Shown: positions 5,936 through 6,956 of the stretch, piece by piece
Layout of the letters: every line of letters starts with the position of its first letter
Position numbering within the stretch: the stretch's first letter is position 1
Assembly: GCA_023954595.1 (NCBI GenBank)
Contig: JAGSHJ010000161.1
Coordinates: 1 to 6,956 of the forward strand
Reading direction: 5' to 3'
From: Bacteriovoracaceae bacterium
GTDB lineage: Bacteria > Bdellovibrionota > Bacteriovoracia > Bacteriovoracales > Bacteriovoracaceae
Length of the DNA: 6,956 nucleotides
The notes under the pieces: generated by a model
What the model saw: only the letters and a program-made list of their open reading frames with translations
The model's database searches: none
Told to the model about the DNA's origin: nothing
Program-made: the position numbers and the translations under genes

Positions 5936-6889
5936 TTATCTTACACAAATATATTTATAGCTACTTGTTCTTCCCATCGAGCTTACATCTCTTACCGGGT
6001 TTCTTTGATACTCTGGTACAAAGACATAATCCCCACTCATGGCCCAAAGAACACCTCGGCCACCTAGGCTTACGCCACCGGAGTAAGTTCCATAAGCATT
6101 AAGCATTTTGTATTCATATTCTGTTGGAAGTCTTGCGTCCATACTCTCACATGACATTTGTGCTTCTCTTAAAAATCTTGCTGTGTCGATACTTCCATTT
6201 AGGCCACCCAGTAATTGAAGCGTCTTACGTGGAAGCTTGATTTTTGAAGGAAACTTTGTTCTTTGATAATCATCAAATACTTGTGTTGCGATATTAGACA
6301 TCACTTGGTGAGCTCTGCCTTGTGCAATATAGTCTTTTGTATATCCATCTTTATTAATAATCGTAAGCGTTACTACCACCTGTCCATTACAGTTAGGCGA
6401 CATGCTATAAGTTCCATATGCAAGAAGGTCCACTTTAGCTGCATCACTTCTAGATATGCGTGCCGCCTGACCACCTGATATGGCAGCATTAATTACTTGG
6501 TCTACGGGTTGAACATATTTAAACTCAAGCCTTTTTTGTCTTGGGTTTATGCTTCTATAAAATTGATCTAAATAAGACTTAAAAGTGTTCTCTAGAGTGA
6601 CACCTAGTCCTTTACGAGCGTATTTTAAGTTCTTCTGATACATCTCATTAAATGCTTGAAGTGTTTTTACTGGATCAGTATCACCAGCTAGAAGTAGCTT
6701 TTCAGCATGTCCCACCATTTCACCGATATACTCAGATCTGGTTTGTGAGTATGCAGATTCAAATTCACATAAATTTGCACCTACAATGTTAAAAGGAATC
6801 CTAGGCCAAAAGTCATAACGATCTTGAAGATCACGGGACTGTGCCAGGGAAGAAACAAGTACTAGGGTGATAAGAATTAGTTTTTTCAT
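5936..6889 (-). CDS. Secreted protein with C-terminal FGE/Lcl-like (C-type-lectin-like) domain, function unknown
   Basis: A 317-residue protein. Residues 1-18 are a signal peptide (MKKL, hydrophobic core, cleavage near LAQS). Residues 19-130 are mostly helical and unrecognised. Residues 150-210 (KVDLLAYGTYS, then alternating hydrophobics VVVTLTII, then YIAQG) look like the strand-turn pattern of periplasmic CsgG/TolB-N/FlgO-like domains; this part is tentative. The C-terminus, about 240-317, has C247, ARLPTEYEYKML, VLWAMSGDYVF and a final YKYICVR with C315. This resembles the RLPT-E...W...C-V-R pattern of formylglycine-generating-enzyme-like and Lcl/DUF1566 domains, where the two cysteines commonly pair. 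The domain is short, so catalytic activity is doubtful and a ligand-binding or surface role is more likely. C41 and C167 may form a second pair. The start at 6889 fixes the signal peptide, but no clear Shine-Dalgarno precedes it. Confidence 0.75.
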   Translation of the reverse strand: MKKLILITLVLVSSLAQSRDLQDRYDFWPRIPFNIVGANLCEFESAYSQTRSEYIGEMVGHAEKLLLAGDTDPVKTLQAFNEMYQKNLKYARKGLGVTLENTFKSYLDQFYRSINPRQKRLEFKYVQPVDQVINAAISGGQAARISRSDAAKVDLLAYGTYSMSPNCNGQVVVTLTIINKDGYTKDYIAQGRAHQVMSNIATQVFDDYQRTKFPSKIKLPRKTLQLLGGLNGSIDTARFLREAQMSCESMDARLPTEYEYKMLNAYGTYSGGVSLGGRGVLWAMSGDYVFVPEYQRNPVRDVSSMGRTSSYKYICVR

Positions 6890-6902
6890 AAACTGATTTA
6901 AT

Positions 6903-6925
6903 CACTCAATCGTGTCCCACTCAAT
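6903..6925. repeat. 8-bp direct repeat CACTCAAT in the leader of the last gene
   Basis: CACTCAAT occurs at 6903-6910 and again at 6918-6925, offset by 15 bp, in the 5' leader region of the minus-strand gene at 5936-6889. It may be a regulatory binding site; no matching regulator is known from this window. Confidence 0.35.
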
Positions 6926-6948
6926 TAGATCCCCGCATGCATGTAGGT

Positions 6949-6954
6949 ATTATA
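6949..6954 (-). promoter_or_regulatory. Candidate -10 box for the last minus-strand gene
   Basis: The minus strand reads TATAAT exactly at 6954-6949. Transcription would start near 6942, giving a leader of about 53 nt. The -35 region lies beyond the window edge, so it cannot be checked. Confidence 0.35.
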
Positions 6955-6956
6955 TA

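Noticed and set aside
6263..6478. Plus-strand frame opposite the last gene
   Set aside because: Antisense shadow of the secreted protein gene, without a ribosome site or family features.
6936..6943. CATGCAT motif shared by the leaders near 2768 and 6936 as a common operator
   Set aside because: Only 7 shared bases in a short palindrome; two occurrences in this length of sequence are not convincing without genome-wide support.

Overview
The window comes from an AT-rich (roughly 40% G+C by eye) Gram-negative genome. Five of the six genes reach their N-terminus inside the window, and four of these encode a clear Sec-type signal peptide or a multi-spanning membrane protein, so most products act in the periplasm or inner membrane. 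Gene style (lysine-rich signal peptides, many small secreted proteins of unknown function, single-gene transcription units with individual hairpin terminators) would fit a marine gammaproteobacterium or a member of the Bdellovibrionota. The sequence alone does not settle the taxon. No RNA genes, mobile elements or CRISPR arrays were seen.

Layout. (1) 1-651, plus strand: the 3' part of a periplasmic solute-binding-protein gene, cut by the window edge. (2) 653-1234, minus strand: a MarC/YhgN-type inner-membrane protein that converges on gene 1. (3) 1458-2177, plus strand: a second, complete solute-binding protein that is clearly a paralogue of gene 1 and starts with TTG. (4) 2222-2743, minus strand: an exported AhpD-like (carboxymuconolactone decarboxylase family) protein with the full E-x11-C-x2-C-x3-H catalytic signature. 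(5) 2847-3497, plus strand: an unrecognised secreted helical protein that looks like an internal duplication with one cysteine pair per repeat. (6) 3677-5920, plus strand: a bacteriophytochrome histidine kinase (PAS-GAF-PHY-HisKA-HATPase) with the N-terminal biliverdin-binding cysteine. (7) 5936-6889, minus strand: a secreted protein of unknown function whose C-terminus resembles the FGE/Lcl C-type-lectin-like fold.

The genes mostly alternate in strand and are separated by hairpin terminators at the convergent junctions, so they appear to be separate transcription units rather than an operon. The one clear signalling gene is the phytochrome. It would sense red/far-red light through biliverdin and autophosphorylate on His532. 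Neither a heme oxygenase nor a response regulator is encoded beside it here. Its signature motifs deviate from the usual form in two places (VQDFG instead of IQPHG, PRSEF instead of PRxSF), which makes it the most interesting gene of the window. No complete new multi-gene system is visible.
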